Assembly (NCBI GenBank): GCA_023409675.1
Contig: JAEYRC010000329.1
Coordinates: 1-10,158 of the forward strand
Direction of reading: 5' to 3'
DNA: 10,158 nt
Source: Bacteroidota bacterium
Lineage (GTDB): Bacteria > Bacteroidota > Bacteroidia > Chitinophagales > Chitinophagaceae
The position numbers and the translations under genes were made by a program. How positions within the stretch are numbered: the first letter of the stretch is position 1; each line of letters opens with the position of its first letter. Positions 1-7,768 of this stretch are shown here, piece after piece. The notes beneath the pieces were generated by a model. The model saw only the letters and a program-made list of their open reading frames with translations, did no database searches and was not told where the DNA came from.

Positions 1-101
1 ATGTTCTGATGCGATTTGATGCCTTTAATGCTGGCGACAAAACCGATTCCACAGGAATCATGCTCAAATTCAGAACGGTATAATCCGTGTTGTCCGGCCA
101 T
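1..101 (-). CDS. gltB: Glutamate synthase large subunit, N-terminal fragment (cut by window edge)
   Basis: This is the first 33 codons of a gene running off the left edge, starting at the ATG at 99-101. The fragment reads MAGQHGLYRSEF, then EHDSCGIGFVASIKG. The segment HDSCGIGFVA matches the start of the class II (Ntn-type) glutamine amidotransferase domain of glutamate synthase large subunits. In that family a short propeptide is removed so that the cysteine, here Cys17, becomes the N-terminal nucleophile. The enzyme transfers the amide nitrogen of glutamine to 2-oxoglutarate, giving two glutamates. Glutamate is the amino donor for IlvE encoded upstream. The gene lies 184 bp downstream of the ilvA stop on the same strand. 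A separate promoter is plausible because the spacer holds a perfect dyad. Other Ntn amidotransferases (PurF, GlmS) begin with Cys right after the initiator Met, without such a propeptide, so GltB is favoured. Confidence 0.85.
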   Translation of the reverse strand, partial: MAGQHGLYRSEFEHDSCGIGFVASIKGIKSHQN

Positions 102-285
102 TAAGTGTAATGTTTGACGTTATTCAATAAAACAATAAAAAAGTATAGATTTTTCTAAGGAAGGCGGGGCAATCTGCCTGAAAATACAAAAGAATCACCG
201 AAATATTGAATATTTCCCAAAAAAATCCGCAAATTTTTATTCCGTTATTTATCTTCCGGAGTCAGGGAATTCAGGCAGGCAATCG
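102..285 (-). other. ilvA-gltB intergenic region
   Basis: This 184-bp AT-rich spacer separates ilvA from gltB. It contains a 17-bp perfect palindrome (200-216) and a 9-bp inverted repeat (174-182 with 270-278). An A-U-only hairpin at 221-238 is followed by only two further Ts. I see no convincing GC-rich terminator for the ilv operon, so readthrough into gltB is possible. A weak candidate -7 element for gltB is TACTTTTT at 138-145 on the minus strand, one base from the Bacteroidota consensus TAnnTTTG. It has no well-spaced -33 partner. Confidence 0.6.
200..216. promoter_or_regulatory. 17-bp perfect palindrome, candidate operator upstream of gltB
   Basis: GAAATATT and AATATTTC form perfect 8-bp arms around a single central base. 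The dyad lies about 100 bp upstream of the gltB ATG and about 70 bp after the ilvA stop. Symmetric AT-rich sites of this size are typical of dimeric transcription factors, and Lrp/AsnC-family regulators often control amino acid and glutamate genes. No specific regulator can be assigned. In an AT-rich spacer a palindrome can also arise by chance. Confidence 0.4.
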
Positions 286-1575
286 TCAGATCAGGTATTC
301 GAAAAGGGTGGCATCTTTATTCAGCTCGGTATAGTTGATGCTGAAGCGTTGCATATTGGAAATGAGCAGCTCATAATCTTCGGCTGCCCGCAGTTCGATT
401 CCAACCAATGCGGGTCCTTTTTCCTTATTGTGTTTCTGGATGTATTCAAAACGGGTGATATCATCATTCGGCCCCAGAACATGGTTGACAAATTCTTTCA
501 ACGAACCGGGACGCTGTGCGAAACGGATCAGGAAATAATGTTTGAGTTGTTCAAACTGCAGGGCCCGTTCCTTTATTTCCTGCATGCGGTCGATATCATT
601 ATTACTGCCGCTTACGATACATACAACATTTTTTCCCCTGATCTGATCTGCATAGTGATCCAGCGCGGCAATCGATAATGCGCCTGCCGGTTCTACAACG
701 ATAGCATCTTCATTATAAAGTTTAAGTATAGACGAACAGACCTTCCCTTCCGGAACCAGGTGCATTTCGCTGATAACTTCTTTACAGATCGAATAGGTTA
801 GCGCACCTACGGTTTTCACCGCGGCGCCATCTACAAATCGTTCGATAGAGGGAAGCGTTACAGGCTTCCCGGCTTTGAAGGCTTCCAGCATAGAGGGGGC
901 ACCTTCCGGCTCAACGCCGATGATGGTGGTTTTGGGAGAGTAGCGCCGGAAGTAGCTGCCGCAACCAGACGCCAGTCCGCCTCCGCCAACAGGTACAAAC
1001 AGGTAATCGATATCCGGCTGATCATCCAGTATCTCGACGGCAACAGTTCCCTGGCCTTCTATAATACGCGGGTCATCGAAAGGTGGAATAAACACCATAT
1101 CCTGTTCGATGGTATACTGCCGGGCGAGCACCTGGCAATCATCAAAAGTATCGCCGGCCAGCCTGATCTCGATATTGTTTTCACCAAACATTTTGGTCTG
1201 GCTGATCTTTTGGTTCGGGGTGATGATCGGCATAAACACCACGCCTTTGATGTTGAGCAGCCGGCAGGAATAGGCAAATCCCTGGGCATGATTTCCGGCA
1301 CTGGCACATACTACTCCTTTCGCGGTAAGCGATTCGGGCAGCTTGGAGATCATATTGTACGCACCACGAATCTTATACGATCGCACCACCTGAAGATCTT
1401 CCCGCTTCAGGTATACATTACAGTTATATTTACGGGAAAGGTTGCGGTTAAGCATCAGCGGTGTCCGGTTTATGACGCCGTTGAGCCTTGATGCCGCCGC
1501 ATGAAAATCAGGCTCCGCAGCATGTTCTGCTGCGGGAGCCTGCGGTGTAAGCGTTAAAACAAGTTGTTCTTCCAT
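286..1575 (-). CDS. ilvA: Threonine dehydratase (deaminase), biosynthetic, with ACT-like regulatory domain
   Basis: A 429-aa PLP enzyme that deaminates L-threonine to 2-oxobutanoate and ammonia, the committed step to isoleucine. The PLP lysine is Lys68 in SYKIRGAYN. The substrate loop SAGNHAQG is at about 92-99, and the phosphate-binding glycine loop VPVGGGGLASG at about 194-204. Residues from about 335 to the end (starting near HYFLIRFAQRPGSLKEF) form one ACT-like domain, the region that senses isoleucine in this family. The length and single regulatory domain match the short Bacillus-type IlvA rather than the 514-aa E. coli enzyme with two such domains. The first 25 residues are Ala-rich and poorly conserved-looking. 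The ATG start lies 9 bp after the ilvC stop, which makes this the last gene of the ilv operon. A catabolic TdcB is unlikely because of the C-terminal domain and the context. Confidence 0.96.
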   Translation of the reverse strand: MEEQLVLTLTPQAPAAEHAAEPDFHAAASRLNGVINRTPLMLNRNLSRKYNCNVYLKREDLQVVRSYKIRGAYNMISKLPESLTAKGVVCASAGNHAQGFAYSCRLLNIKGVVFMPIITPNQKISQTKMFGENNIEIRLAGDTFDDCQVLARQYTIEQDMVFIPPFDDPRIIEGQGTVAVEILDDQPDIDYLFVPVGGGGLASGCGSYFRRYSPKTTIIGVEPEGAPSMLEAFKAGKPVTLPSIERFVDGAAVKTVGALTYSICKEVISEMHLVPEGKVCSSILKLYNEDAIVVEPAGALSIAALDHYADQIRGKNVVCIVSGSNNDIDRMQEIKERALQFEQLKHYFLIRFAQRPGSLKEFVNHVLGPNDDITRFEYIQKHNKEKGPALVGIELRAAEDYELLISNMQRFSINYTELNKDATLFEYLI

Positions 1576-1584
1576 AACGGATCA

Positions 1585-2655
1585 TTAAACTGCTGAAGCG
1601 GATTTTGCCGGCTGATTTTCGGGGCGCAGACTTCTTACCGTTTTGCCCGCCTGCCACATTTCGCTATCCCGTAATTCTGAAAGTTCTTTTTCCAGCTTTT
1701 CGCGATAGTCGGCTTTACTGTTACTCTCAATTGATTTTGCCGCTTCTTTTCCGGCAGCGACACTTTCGTACAGGTCATTGAACACCGGCAATGTCGCGTC
1801 GCGGAACTTCTTCCACCAGTCAAGCGCTCCACGCTGCGCCGTAGTGGAACAGTTGGCGTACATCCAGTCCATACCATTTTCAGCTACCAGCGGCATCAGC
1901 GACTGGGTCAGCTCTTCAACAGTTTCATTAAAGGCTTCTGAAGGAGTATGTCCTTTACTGCGCAACACTTCATATTGCGCGGCAAAGATGCCCTGGATCG
2001 CGCCCATCAGCGTACCGCGTTCACCGGTCAGGTCGCTGTAAACTTCTTTGCGAAAATCAGTTTCAAATAAATATCCGCTGCCAATAGCAATACCCAAAGC
2101 TACCACCCGGTCGAAGGCCTTTCCGGTTGCATCCTGGAAGATCGCATAGCTGCTGTTTAGGCCACGCCCCTGCAGAAACATACGACGAAGTGATGTTCCT
2201 GAACCTTTGGGCGCAACAAGGAAAACATCAACATCCGGTGGAGGGATGATTCCGGTTTGATCATTATAGGTAATACCAAAGCCATGCGAAAAATATAATG
2301 CTTTCCCAGGGGTAAGATGTTTCTTAACCGTTGGCCAGAGTTTGATCTGTGCGGCATCGCTTAAGAGATAACAGATAATCGTTCCGCGCTCAAGCGCTTC
2401 TTCAATTTCAAAGAGCGTCTGGCCGGGAACAAATCCATCCTGTACTGCTTTATCCCATGATTTGGAATCTTTACGCTGCCCTACAATAACATTGATACCG
2501 TTCTCTTTCTGATTCAAGGCCTGGCCCGGACCCTGAACACCATATCCGATTACGGCAACGACTTCATCCTTTAGTACTTCCTGGGCTTTTGATAAGGGGA
2601 ACTCTTCCCGAGTCACAACATTTTCTTCTACCCCACCGAAATTTAATTTTGCCAT
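1585..2655 (-). CDS. ilvC: Ketol-acid reductoisomerase (KARI), fungal-like class I
   Basis: A 356-aa enzyme that isomerises and reduces acetolactate or acetohydroxybutyrate to dihydroxy acids using NADPH and Mg2+. The Rossmann motif GYGVQGPGQALN is at 37-48. The following loop VGQRKDSKSW (58-67) carries the basic and serine residues expected for NADPH preference. His124 lies in YFSHGF. The Mg ligands fit Asp208 and Glu212 in SDLTGERG, and Glu244 and Glu248 in NETVEELTQS. Ser270 lies in CSTTAQRGALDW. A single knotted domain makes it class I in size. It resembles yeast mitochondrial Ilv5 (recalled, not searched) more than typical bacterial class I enzymes, especially in the SDAAQ, YFSHGF, APKGSG, INSSYA-like and C-terminal DYREKLEKEL and RPENQ segments. 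The ATG start is 48 bp after ilvN. The last dozen residues look like a disordered tail. Confidence 0.97.
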   Translation of the reverse strand: MAKLNFGGVEENVVTREEFPLSKAQEVLKDEVVAVIGYGVQGPGQALNQKENGINVIVGQRKDSKSWDKAVQDGFVPGQTLFEIEEALERGTIICYLLSDAAQIKLWPTVKKHLTPGKALYFSHGFGITYNDQTGIIPPPDVDVFLVAPKGSGTSLRRMFLQGRGLNSSYAIFQDATGKAFDRVVALGIAIGSGYLFETDFRKEVYSDLTGERGTLMGAIQGIFAAQYEVLRSKGHTPSEAFNETVEELTQSLMPLVAENGMDWMYANCSTTAQRGALDWWKKFRDATLPVFNDLYESVAAGKEAAKSIESNSKADYREKLEKELSELRDSEMWQAGKTVRSLRPENQPAKSASAV

Positions 2656-2703
2656 TAGTTTGAGTTTGTGATTTTTATTGAATTGATTTTGGAATGGTTG
2701 GAG

Positions 2704-3291
2704 TTACATACTGAAAACTTCATCCTGCTGATTGAGGTATTCATTTTCAACCGGCTCTTCTCCGGGTTCTGACCTTTCGAATTCACGTAGCTTATCGTGA
2801 AAACCACTGCTGGCTTTAATGATAGCCACGCGTGCACTGCGCACAAATTCGATCAGACCATACGGTTCCAGTACGGTGATCAGCTTATCCGTTTCCTCAC
2901 GGTGACCGGTAGTTTCAAAGATGGTATAATCCTTTCGGATCACTACGGCGCGGGCGCCAAACTCACGAAGCAGGCGTTCGACCTTCACTTTTTCAGCAAT
3001 CTCTTCCGTTGGAACTTTATACAGCGCAAGCTCCTGCCAGACGATTTCTTCACCGGTATTGTAATACACTTTCAGCACTTCAACCTGCTTTTCGATCTGC
3101 CTCGCCAGTTTCTTCACCACGTCTTCCGTTTCACTGATCACAATGGTGAAGCGGTGAATACTTTCCACTTCCGAAGGAGAAGTGTTAAGGCTTTCAATAT
3201 TGATTTTTCTCCGCGAGAAAATGATGGCGATACGATTTAGTAAACCGATCTGATTTTCTGTATATACCGTGATGGTAAATTCCTGCTTCAT
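2704..3291 (-). CDS. ilvN: Acetolactate synthase small (regulatory) subunit
   Basis: A 195-aa regulatory subunit of acetohydroxyacid synthase. It stimulates the IlvB catalytic subunit and usually confers valine feedback inhibition. An N-terminal ACT domain spans about residues 4-77. It begins FTITVYTENQIGLLNRIAIIF and includes INIESLN. Asn13, Gly16 and Asn31 align, by eye, with E. coli IlvH residues whose change gives valine resistance, so this subunit is probably valine-sensitive (inferred). The second half, from about residue 85 (ELALYKVP), is the C-terminal IlvN domain that contacts IlvB. It ends with a roughly 20-residue acidic tail after KLREFERSE, making it longer than the 163-aa E. coli IlvH. 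It lies 43 bp after ilvB. No frameshift is seen. Confidence 0.95.
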   Translation of the reverse strand: MKQEFTITVYTENQIGLLNRIAIIFSRRKINIESLNTSPSEVESIHRFTIVISETEDVVKKLARQIEKQVEVLKVYYNTGEEIVWQELALYKVPTEEIAEKVKVERLLREFGARAVVIRKDYTIFETTGHREETDKLITVLEPYGLIEFVRSARVAIIKASSGFHDKLREFERSEPGEEPVENEYLNQQDEVFSM

Positions 3292-3334
3292 AATGCTCTT
3301 ATTTGTTGACGCTGCAGCCTAATCTTTATGCAGC

Positions 3335-5071
3335 CTATTTTAACCGAATTTCTGATACACTGCAGCCCTGGGGCACCATTGGGAAAACATTGTTTTCTTT
3401 CCCAACCATAACTTCAAGCAGGAAAGAATGCTTTGTTTTAAGCATGGCACTCAGTCCATCGCGCAGTTCTTCCCTGTTGCTGATTTTTCTTCCTTCAATA
3501 CCATAGCCTTTAGCCACCTGAACGAAGTCGGGACTTTTTATATCCACGAAAGAATATCTTCTGTCGTTGAACAATTCCTGCCACTGCCGTACCATACCCA
3601 GAAATTCATTATTCAGGATGAGTATCTTGACATTAATATCCGACTGCATTATTGTGCCCAGTTCCTGCAGGGTCATCTGGAATCCGCCGTCTCCAATAAC
3701 GGCAATGACTTCGCGTTCAGGTGCGCCGAGTTTAGCGCCAATTGCCGCGGGCAGTGCAAAGCCCATAGTACCCAGTCCGCCGGAAGTAACATTACTTTTA
3801 GATTGCGTAAATTTCGAATACCGGCAGGCCACCATCTGGTGCTGGCCCACATCGGTAACAATGATGGCATCACCTCCGGTCAATTCATTGAGTACGTTGA
3901 TCACTTCGCCCTTAGTCATAATACCCTCACCCGGCGCAAGTTCCCTGTCGATAACCGCTTCATGTTCCTGGCGGATACAATCTTCAAACCGGCTGATCCA
4001 TTTACTGTGATCGCGGGCTTCCAGCCGTTCTGTGAGCAGTGGTAGCGTTTCTTTACAATCACCCCATACCGGTACTTCAGCCTTTACATTCTTATCAATT
4101 TCTGCCGGGTCAATATCCAGGTGAATGATCTTCGCCTGTCGCGCGTATTTATCCAGTCTGCCTGTAACGCGGTCATCGAAGCGCATACCAACAGCAATCA
4201 GCACATCACACTCATTAGTCAGCAGGTTAGGTCCATAATTGCCATGCATGCCCAGCATTCCCATGTTCAGGGGATGATCTGTAGGCAACGCGCTTAAGCC
4301 AAGCAGGGTCCATGCTGCCGGTATCCTGGCCTTTTCAATAAACTGTTTGAATTCTTCTTCGGCTTTGCCTAAAATCACACCCTGACCAAAGATGACAAAG
4401 GGTCTTTCTGCAGAATTGATCAGTGCAGCCGCTTTATCAATATATTCCCGGCGCACAATCGGTTTGGGCCGGTAACTGCGGATATGGGTACATTTTTCAT
4501 AACCGGAAAAAGAGAACTGTTGTACCTGCGCGTTCTTGGTAATATCAATCAGTACGGGTCCGGGCCGGCCGCTTCCGGCGATATAAAAGGCTTTTGCCAG
4601 CACGGAAGGAATTTCTGTGGCATCAGTAACCTGGTAGTTCCATTTCGTAACCGGCGTAGTGATATTGATCACATCCGTTTCCTGGAAAGCATCAGTACCC
4701 AGCAGGTGGGCAAAGACCTGTCCGGTTATGCATACCAGTGGTGTACTGTCGATCATGGCATCGGCAAGGCCGGTGATGAGGTTGGTGGCACCAGGACCGC
4801 TGGTTGCAAAAACCACCCCGACCTTACCGGAAGAACGGGCATAGCCCTGTGCGGCATGAATACCTCCCTGCTCATGACGGACAAGTATATGCGAAAGCCT
4901 GTCCTTATAATCATAGAGGGCATCATAAATAGGCATTATCGCGCCGCCGGGGTAGCCGAAAATGGTATCAACACCTTCGCTGATCAGACCGTTCAGCACC
5001 GCGTGCGACCCGGTGACGGTTTCTGTGCGGGTTTCAGGCGATGGGGTTACTGGTACTTCTTGCGTAATCAT
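3335..5071 (-). CDS. ilvB: Acetolactate synthase large (catalytic) subunit
   Basis: A 578-aa TPP-dependent enzyme that condenses two pyruvates to acetolactate, or pyruvate with 2-oxobutanoate to acetohydroxybutyrate. Domains in order are the N-terminal PYR domain with GYPGGAIMPIYDAL and the activating Glu67 in RHEQG, the central FAD-binding domain (GMRFDDRVTG, about 295-304), and the C-terminal PP domain. The PP domain carries the TPP/Mg motif from GDG (460-462) to NN (487-488). The C-terminal NVFPMVPQGCSVSE is AHAS-specific and separates it from other TPP enzymes. I chose the ATG at 5069-5071 (MITQEVPVT). The reading frame can be extended to a TTG at 5084-5086, five codons upstream, but ATG is the start used by all neighbours and neither position has a Shine-Dalgarno. 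It lies 38 bp after ilvD and 43 bp before its partner ilvN. Confidence 0.96.
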   Translation of the reverse strand: MITQEVPVTPSPETRTETVTGSHAVLNGLISEGVDTIFGYPGGAIMPIYDALYDYKDRLSHILVRHEQGGIHAAQGYARSSGKVGVVFATSGPGATNLITGLADAMIDSTPLVCITGQVFAHLLGTDAFQETDVINITTPVTKWNYQVTDATEIPSVLAKAFYIAGSGRPGPVLIDITKNAQVQQFSFSGYEKCTHIRSYRPKPIVRREYIDKAAALINSAERPFVIFGQGVILGKAEEEFKQFIEKARIPAAWTLLGLSALPTDHPLNMGMLGMHGNYGPNLLTNECDVLIAVGMRFDDRVTGRLDKYARQAKIIHLDIDPAEIDKNVKAEVPVWGDCKETLPLLTERLEARDHSKWISRFEDCIRQEHEAVIDRELAPGEGIMTKGEVINVLNELTGGDAIIVTDVGQHQMVACRYSKFTQSKSNVTSGGLGTMGFALPAAIGAKLGAPEREVIAVIGDGGFQMTLQELGTIMQSDINVKILILNNEFLGMVRQWQELFNDRRYSFVDIKSPDFVQVAKGYGIEGRKISNREELRDGLSAMLKTKHSFLLEVMVGKENNVFPMVPQGCSVSEIRLK

Positions 5072-5109
5072 AACTTCGTATTTCAATTAGTTAACTTATC
5101 TGCTTACAA

Positions 5110-6792
5110 TCATTCATCGGTTACACAGCCATCAGCGGCAGTTTTTACCGATCGCGCATATTTGAATAAGACACCCGAGCGAACCTTCAGTTCGGGTTGC
5201 ACAAATAAGCTTCTGCGGGCATTGATTTCTTCAGCCGGGATCATCAGGTTGATGGTTTTAGCGGCAACATCTATTTCTATCGGGTCATCATCCTGAACAA
5301 AAGCAATAAGTCCGCCTTCAAAAGACTCGGGAGTTACATGTCCTACCACAAACCCATGCGTACCACCGCTAAAGCGGCCGTCAGTGACCAGCGCTACCGA
5401 TTTGCCCAGGCCTGCTCCGATAATTGCAGAAGTTGGCTTAAGCATTTCCGGCATTCCGGGAGCACCTTTCGGACCAACATTGCGGATGACCACTACATCG
5501 CCGGATTTAACCCTTCCACTTTGTATTCCCGCTATCAATTCAAATTCACCATCAAATACTCTTGCGGGACCGGCAAATTTTTCACCTTCCTTGCCGGATA
5601 TTTTCGCCACACTTCCGCCCTCAGCAAGATTGCCATAAAGGATTTGAAGATGACCGGTTTTCTTAACCGGATTGTCAAGTGGCAGAATGATCTTTTGCTT
5701 TTCAAAATCCAGGTCTGGTACTTCAGCAAGATTTTCAGCAACTGTCTTACCGGTTACCGTCAGGCAGTCGCCATGCAGCAGATTTTGCTGCAACAGGTAT
5801 TTCATTACAGCCGGCAGCCCGCCATGAGCATGAAGATCCTGCATCAGGTATCGGCCGCTGGGTTTGAAATCGGCCAATACCGGTACACGGTCACTGATCG
5901 TTTGAAAATCATCCTGCGTAAGACTTACGCCTACACTCTTTGCCATAGCAATCAGGTGCAGTACGGCATTGGTACTTCCACCCAAAACCATGATCACTAC
6001 AATCGCGTTTTCGAAGGCTTCGCGCGTCATAATCATGGATGGGGTGATATCTTTTTCAAGCAGATACCGGATAGCCTTTCCGGCATCCAGACATTCCTGC
6101 TTCTTTTCTTCACTTAATGCCGGATTGGAGGAGGAATAGGGCAAACTCATGCCCAACGCTTCAATGGCTGAGGCCATGGTATTGGCTGTATACATGCCAC
6201 CGCAGGCACCGGCACCCGGGCAGGAAAGCTTCACAATATTTTTAAAATCCTCTTCAGAAAGAGTGCCTGCAATTTTTTGTCCCAGCGCTTCGAATGATGA
6301 AACAATGTTCAGGTCCTGCCCCTGATAATGGCCCGGCGCGATAGTGCCGCCATAGACCATCAGTGATGGACGGTTCAGTCGGCCCATAGCCATTATAGAA
6401 CCGGGCATATTCTTATCGCAGCCTGGCAGCGCAATCAAACTGTCGTAATACTGCGCGCCGCAAACGGTTTCAATAGAATCGGCAATAATATCGCGGCTAA
6501 CCAGCGAATAGCGCATCACTTCTGTTCCATTGCTCATTCCGTCGCTCACACCAATGGTATTGAAGATGAGCCCTACCAGATCATTTTCCCAAACCCCTTT
6601 TTTTACAAGTTGCGCCAGGTCGTTCAGGTGCATGTTGCAGGTATTGCCATCATAACCCATGCTCACTATGCCCACCTGCGCTTTGGCGAGATCTTCTTCG
6701 GTAAGTCCGATGCCATAGAACATCGATTGTGCGGCAGGCTGGGTAACATCCTGCGTAATTGTTCTGGAATATTTGTTGATAGGTTGAGTCAT
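5110..6792 (-). CDS. ilvD: Dihydroxy-acid dehydratase
   Basis: A 560-aa iron-sulfur enzyme that dehydrates the dihydroxy acids made by KARI to 2-oxoisovalerate and 2-oxo-3-methylvalerate. This is the last step shared by valine and isoleucine before transamination. Three conserved cysteines fit the cluster ligands: Cys52 in GNTCNMHL, Cys125 in GCDKNMPG, and Cys197 in CPGAGACGGM. Lys127 is the probable carbamylated, Mg-binding lysine. A DGRFSGGTHGF segment near residue 470 is typical of the IlvD/Edd family. BCAA context and overall sequence favour IlvD over phosphogluconate or other sugar-acid dehydratases of the same superfamily. With three ligands it could carry a [2Fe-2S] or [4Fe-4S] cluster, which the sequence alone does not decide. 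The start is 7 bp after the ilvE stop, suggesting translational coupling. Confidence 0.97.
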   Translation of the reverse strand: MTQPINKYSRTITQDVTQPAAQSMFYGIGLTEEDLAKAQVGIVSMGYDGNTCNMHLNDLAQLVKKGVWENDLVGLIFNTIGVSDGMSNGTEVMRYSLVSRDIIADSIETVCGAQYYDSLIALPGCDKNMPGSIMAMGRLNRPSLMVYGGTIAPGHYQGQDLNIVSSFEALGQKIAGTLSEEDFKNIVKLSCPGAGACGGMYTANTMASAIEALGMSLPYSSSNPALSEEKKQECLDAGKAIRYLLEKDITPSMIMTREAFENAIVVIMVLGGSTNAVLHLIAMAKSVGVSLTQDDFQTISDRVPVLADFKPSGRYLMQDLHAHGGLPAVMKYLLQQNLLHGDCLTVTGKTVAENLAEVPDLDFEKQKIILPLDNPVKKTGHLQILYGNLAEGGSVAKISGKEGEKFAGPARVFDGEFELIAGIQSGRVKSGDVVVIRNVGPKGAPGMPEMLKPTSAIIGAGLGKSVALVTDGRFSGGTHGFVVGHVTPESFEGGLIAFVQDDDPIEIDVAAKTINLMIPAEEINARRSLFVQPELKVRSGVLFKYARSVKTAADGCVTDE

Positions 6793-6799
6793 AATTGTT

Positions 6800-7705
6800 T
6801 TATGCTTGATGAACTGCAGTGCGATGAGCTTGTTTTTGAGTTACTTTATCTTTATAAGCATCCTGGATGATTTTTCCCAGGGTATTGTTCCATTCTTTCA
6901 GAAAAGGTTTTCCATCCAGTGACTCCCACCCGATGATCTCAGCAGCGGTGCCGCAAAAGAACGCGCTGTCGGCCTGCAGCAAATCTTCGGTTGTACAATC
7001 CCGTTCTTCCACATCAATATCGTGCCCGGCACATATCTCCATCACCGTTGCCCGGGTGATTCCGGATAAGATATTTCCCGGACGGGGCGTGAACAGTTTG
7101 CCATTCTTCTCATAGAACATATTGGCGCCCGGACCTTCAGCCACATAGCCATTCATATCATTCAGCAACGCTTCATCATAGCCGTTAGCTTTAGCTTCCT
7201 GACTGGCCAGGATAGAGTTGACATAATGCCCGGTTGCTTTCGCATGAATCTTAAATGCCGCCGGGTTAGGGCGCTGAAAGGAGGAGGTCATAACACGAAG
7301 CAGTTTGTTGCCCAGAAAAGGCTCCATCTTCCAGGCTTCAATGGTGATGTTTGAAGTTGCATTTGGCGCAAAGGACATATTTGCCGGGGCATACACCAGC
7401 GGCCGGATATACGCGTCCGACAGGCCGTTCTTTTCCAGGAGTGTATAGGTCGCGGCAATCAGTTCTTCAGCAGACCAGGGAAAGGGCATATTCAGCGCTT
7501 CCGCCGAAATCCGTAAACGCTCATAATGTTCTTCCGCTTTGAATATGGCGGTTTTACCAGACACCGTAGCATAGGAGCGGATGCCTTCAAATACGCCATA
7601 CCCATAGTGGAGGGTCTGGCTGTACAGATCAATACTGGTATCGGCAGCACGTTTGAAGCGGCCATTAATATACAGTATCGTTTGTTCGTTATAGTAAGTT
7701 GCCAT
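6800..7705 (-). CDS. ilvE: Branched-chain amino acid aminotransferase (fold type IV)
   Basis: A 301-aa PLP enzyme that transfers the amino group between glutamate and the 2-oxoacids of leucine, isoleucine and valine. The N-terminal YINGRF and the HYGYGVFEGIRSY segment (33-45) are family hallmarks. The PLP lysine is Lys156 in HAKATGHYVNSILA. Glu190 in VAEGPGANMF, SGITR (214-218) and CGTAAEI (251-257) complete the cofactor and phosphate-binding site. The length of about 300 aa matches bacterial class IV IlvE rather than the longer eukaryotic-type BCAT. The D-amino acid aminotransferase and 4-amino-4-deoxychorismate lyase relatives are disfavoured by the context. It is the first gene after the attenuator: its ATG is 36 bp beyond the terminator T-tract. 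No Shine-Dalgarno precedes it, and the leader is A-rich, as usual in Bacteroidota. Confidence 0.95.
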   Translation of the reverse strand: MATYYNEQTILYINGRFKRAADTSIDLYSQTLHYGYGVFEGIRSYATVSGKTAIFKAEEHYERLRISAEALNMPFPWSAEELIAATYTLLEKNGLSDAYIRPLVYAPANMSFAPNATSNITIEAWKMEPFLGNKLLRVMTSSFQRPNPAAFKIHAKATGHYVNSILASQEAKANGYDEALLNDMNGYVAEGPGANMFYEKNGKLFTPRPGNILSGITRATVMEICAGHDIDVEERDCTTEDLLQADSAFFCGTAAEIIGWESLDGKPFLKEWNNTLGKIIQDAYKDKVTQKQAHRTAVHQA

Positions 7706-7741
7706 ATTGAATGATGTTGTTTTTTATGGAAGAAATTGAAT

Positions 7742-7768
7742 AAAAAAACCCGCCTGTCGGAGGCGGGT
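7742..7768 (-). terminator. Rho-independent terminator of the ilv attenuator
   Basis: On the minus strand a perfect 8-bp stem, ACCCGCCT with AGGCGGGT (7761-7768 with 7748-7755), encloses a 5-nt loop, CCGAC. It is followed directly by a tract of 7 Ts (7742-7748, its first T closing the stem). It sits between the leader ORF and ilvE, inside the operon, so a constitutive terminator would silence six biosynthetic genes. Conditional use as an attenuator is therefore the likely role. Confidence 0.9.

Noticed and set aside
138..145. gltB promoter with TACTTTTT as -7 element
   Set aside because: It is one mismatch from TAnnTTTG in a T-rich stretch, and the nearest upstream TTG is about 24 bases away, longer than the usual 19-21. 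Mentioned only as a weak candidate.
219..238. Possible rho-independent terminator after ilvA
   Set aside because: The stem is six A-U pairs only, with just two further Us after it. It is too weak to call.
3428..4045. A 205-codon plus-strand open frame, antisense to ilvB
   Set aside because: It is opposite the TPP-binding PP domain of IlvB. The open frame is a by-product of codon bias in the real gene.
5072..5086. A longer ilvB start at the TTG at 5084-5086
   Set aside because: It would add only five residues with no family similarity. An ATG is available at 5069-5071, as for every neighbouring gene.
4484..5296. A 270-codon plus-strand open frame, antisense to ilvB and ilvD
   Set aside because: It lies opposite two clearly conserved enzymes, shows no recognisable motif, and has a Cys- and Arg-rich composition typical of a shadow frame.
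5338..6117. A 259-codon plus-strand open frame, antisense to ilvD
   Set aside because: It overlaps the conserved IlvD coding sequence completely. The translation has no family resemblance and the frame has no promoter or start context.
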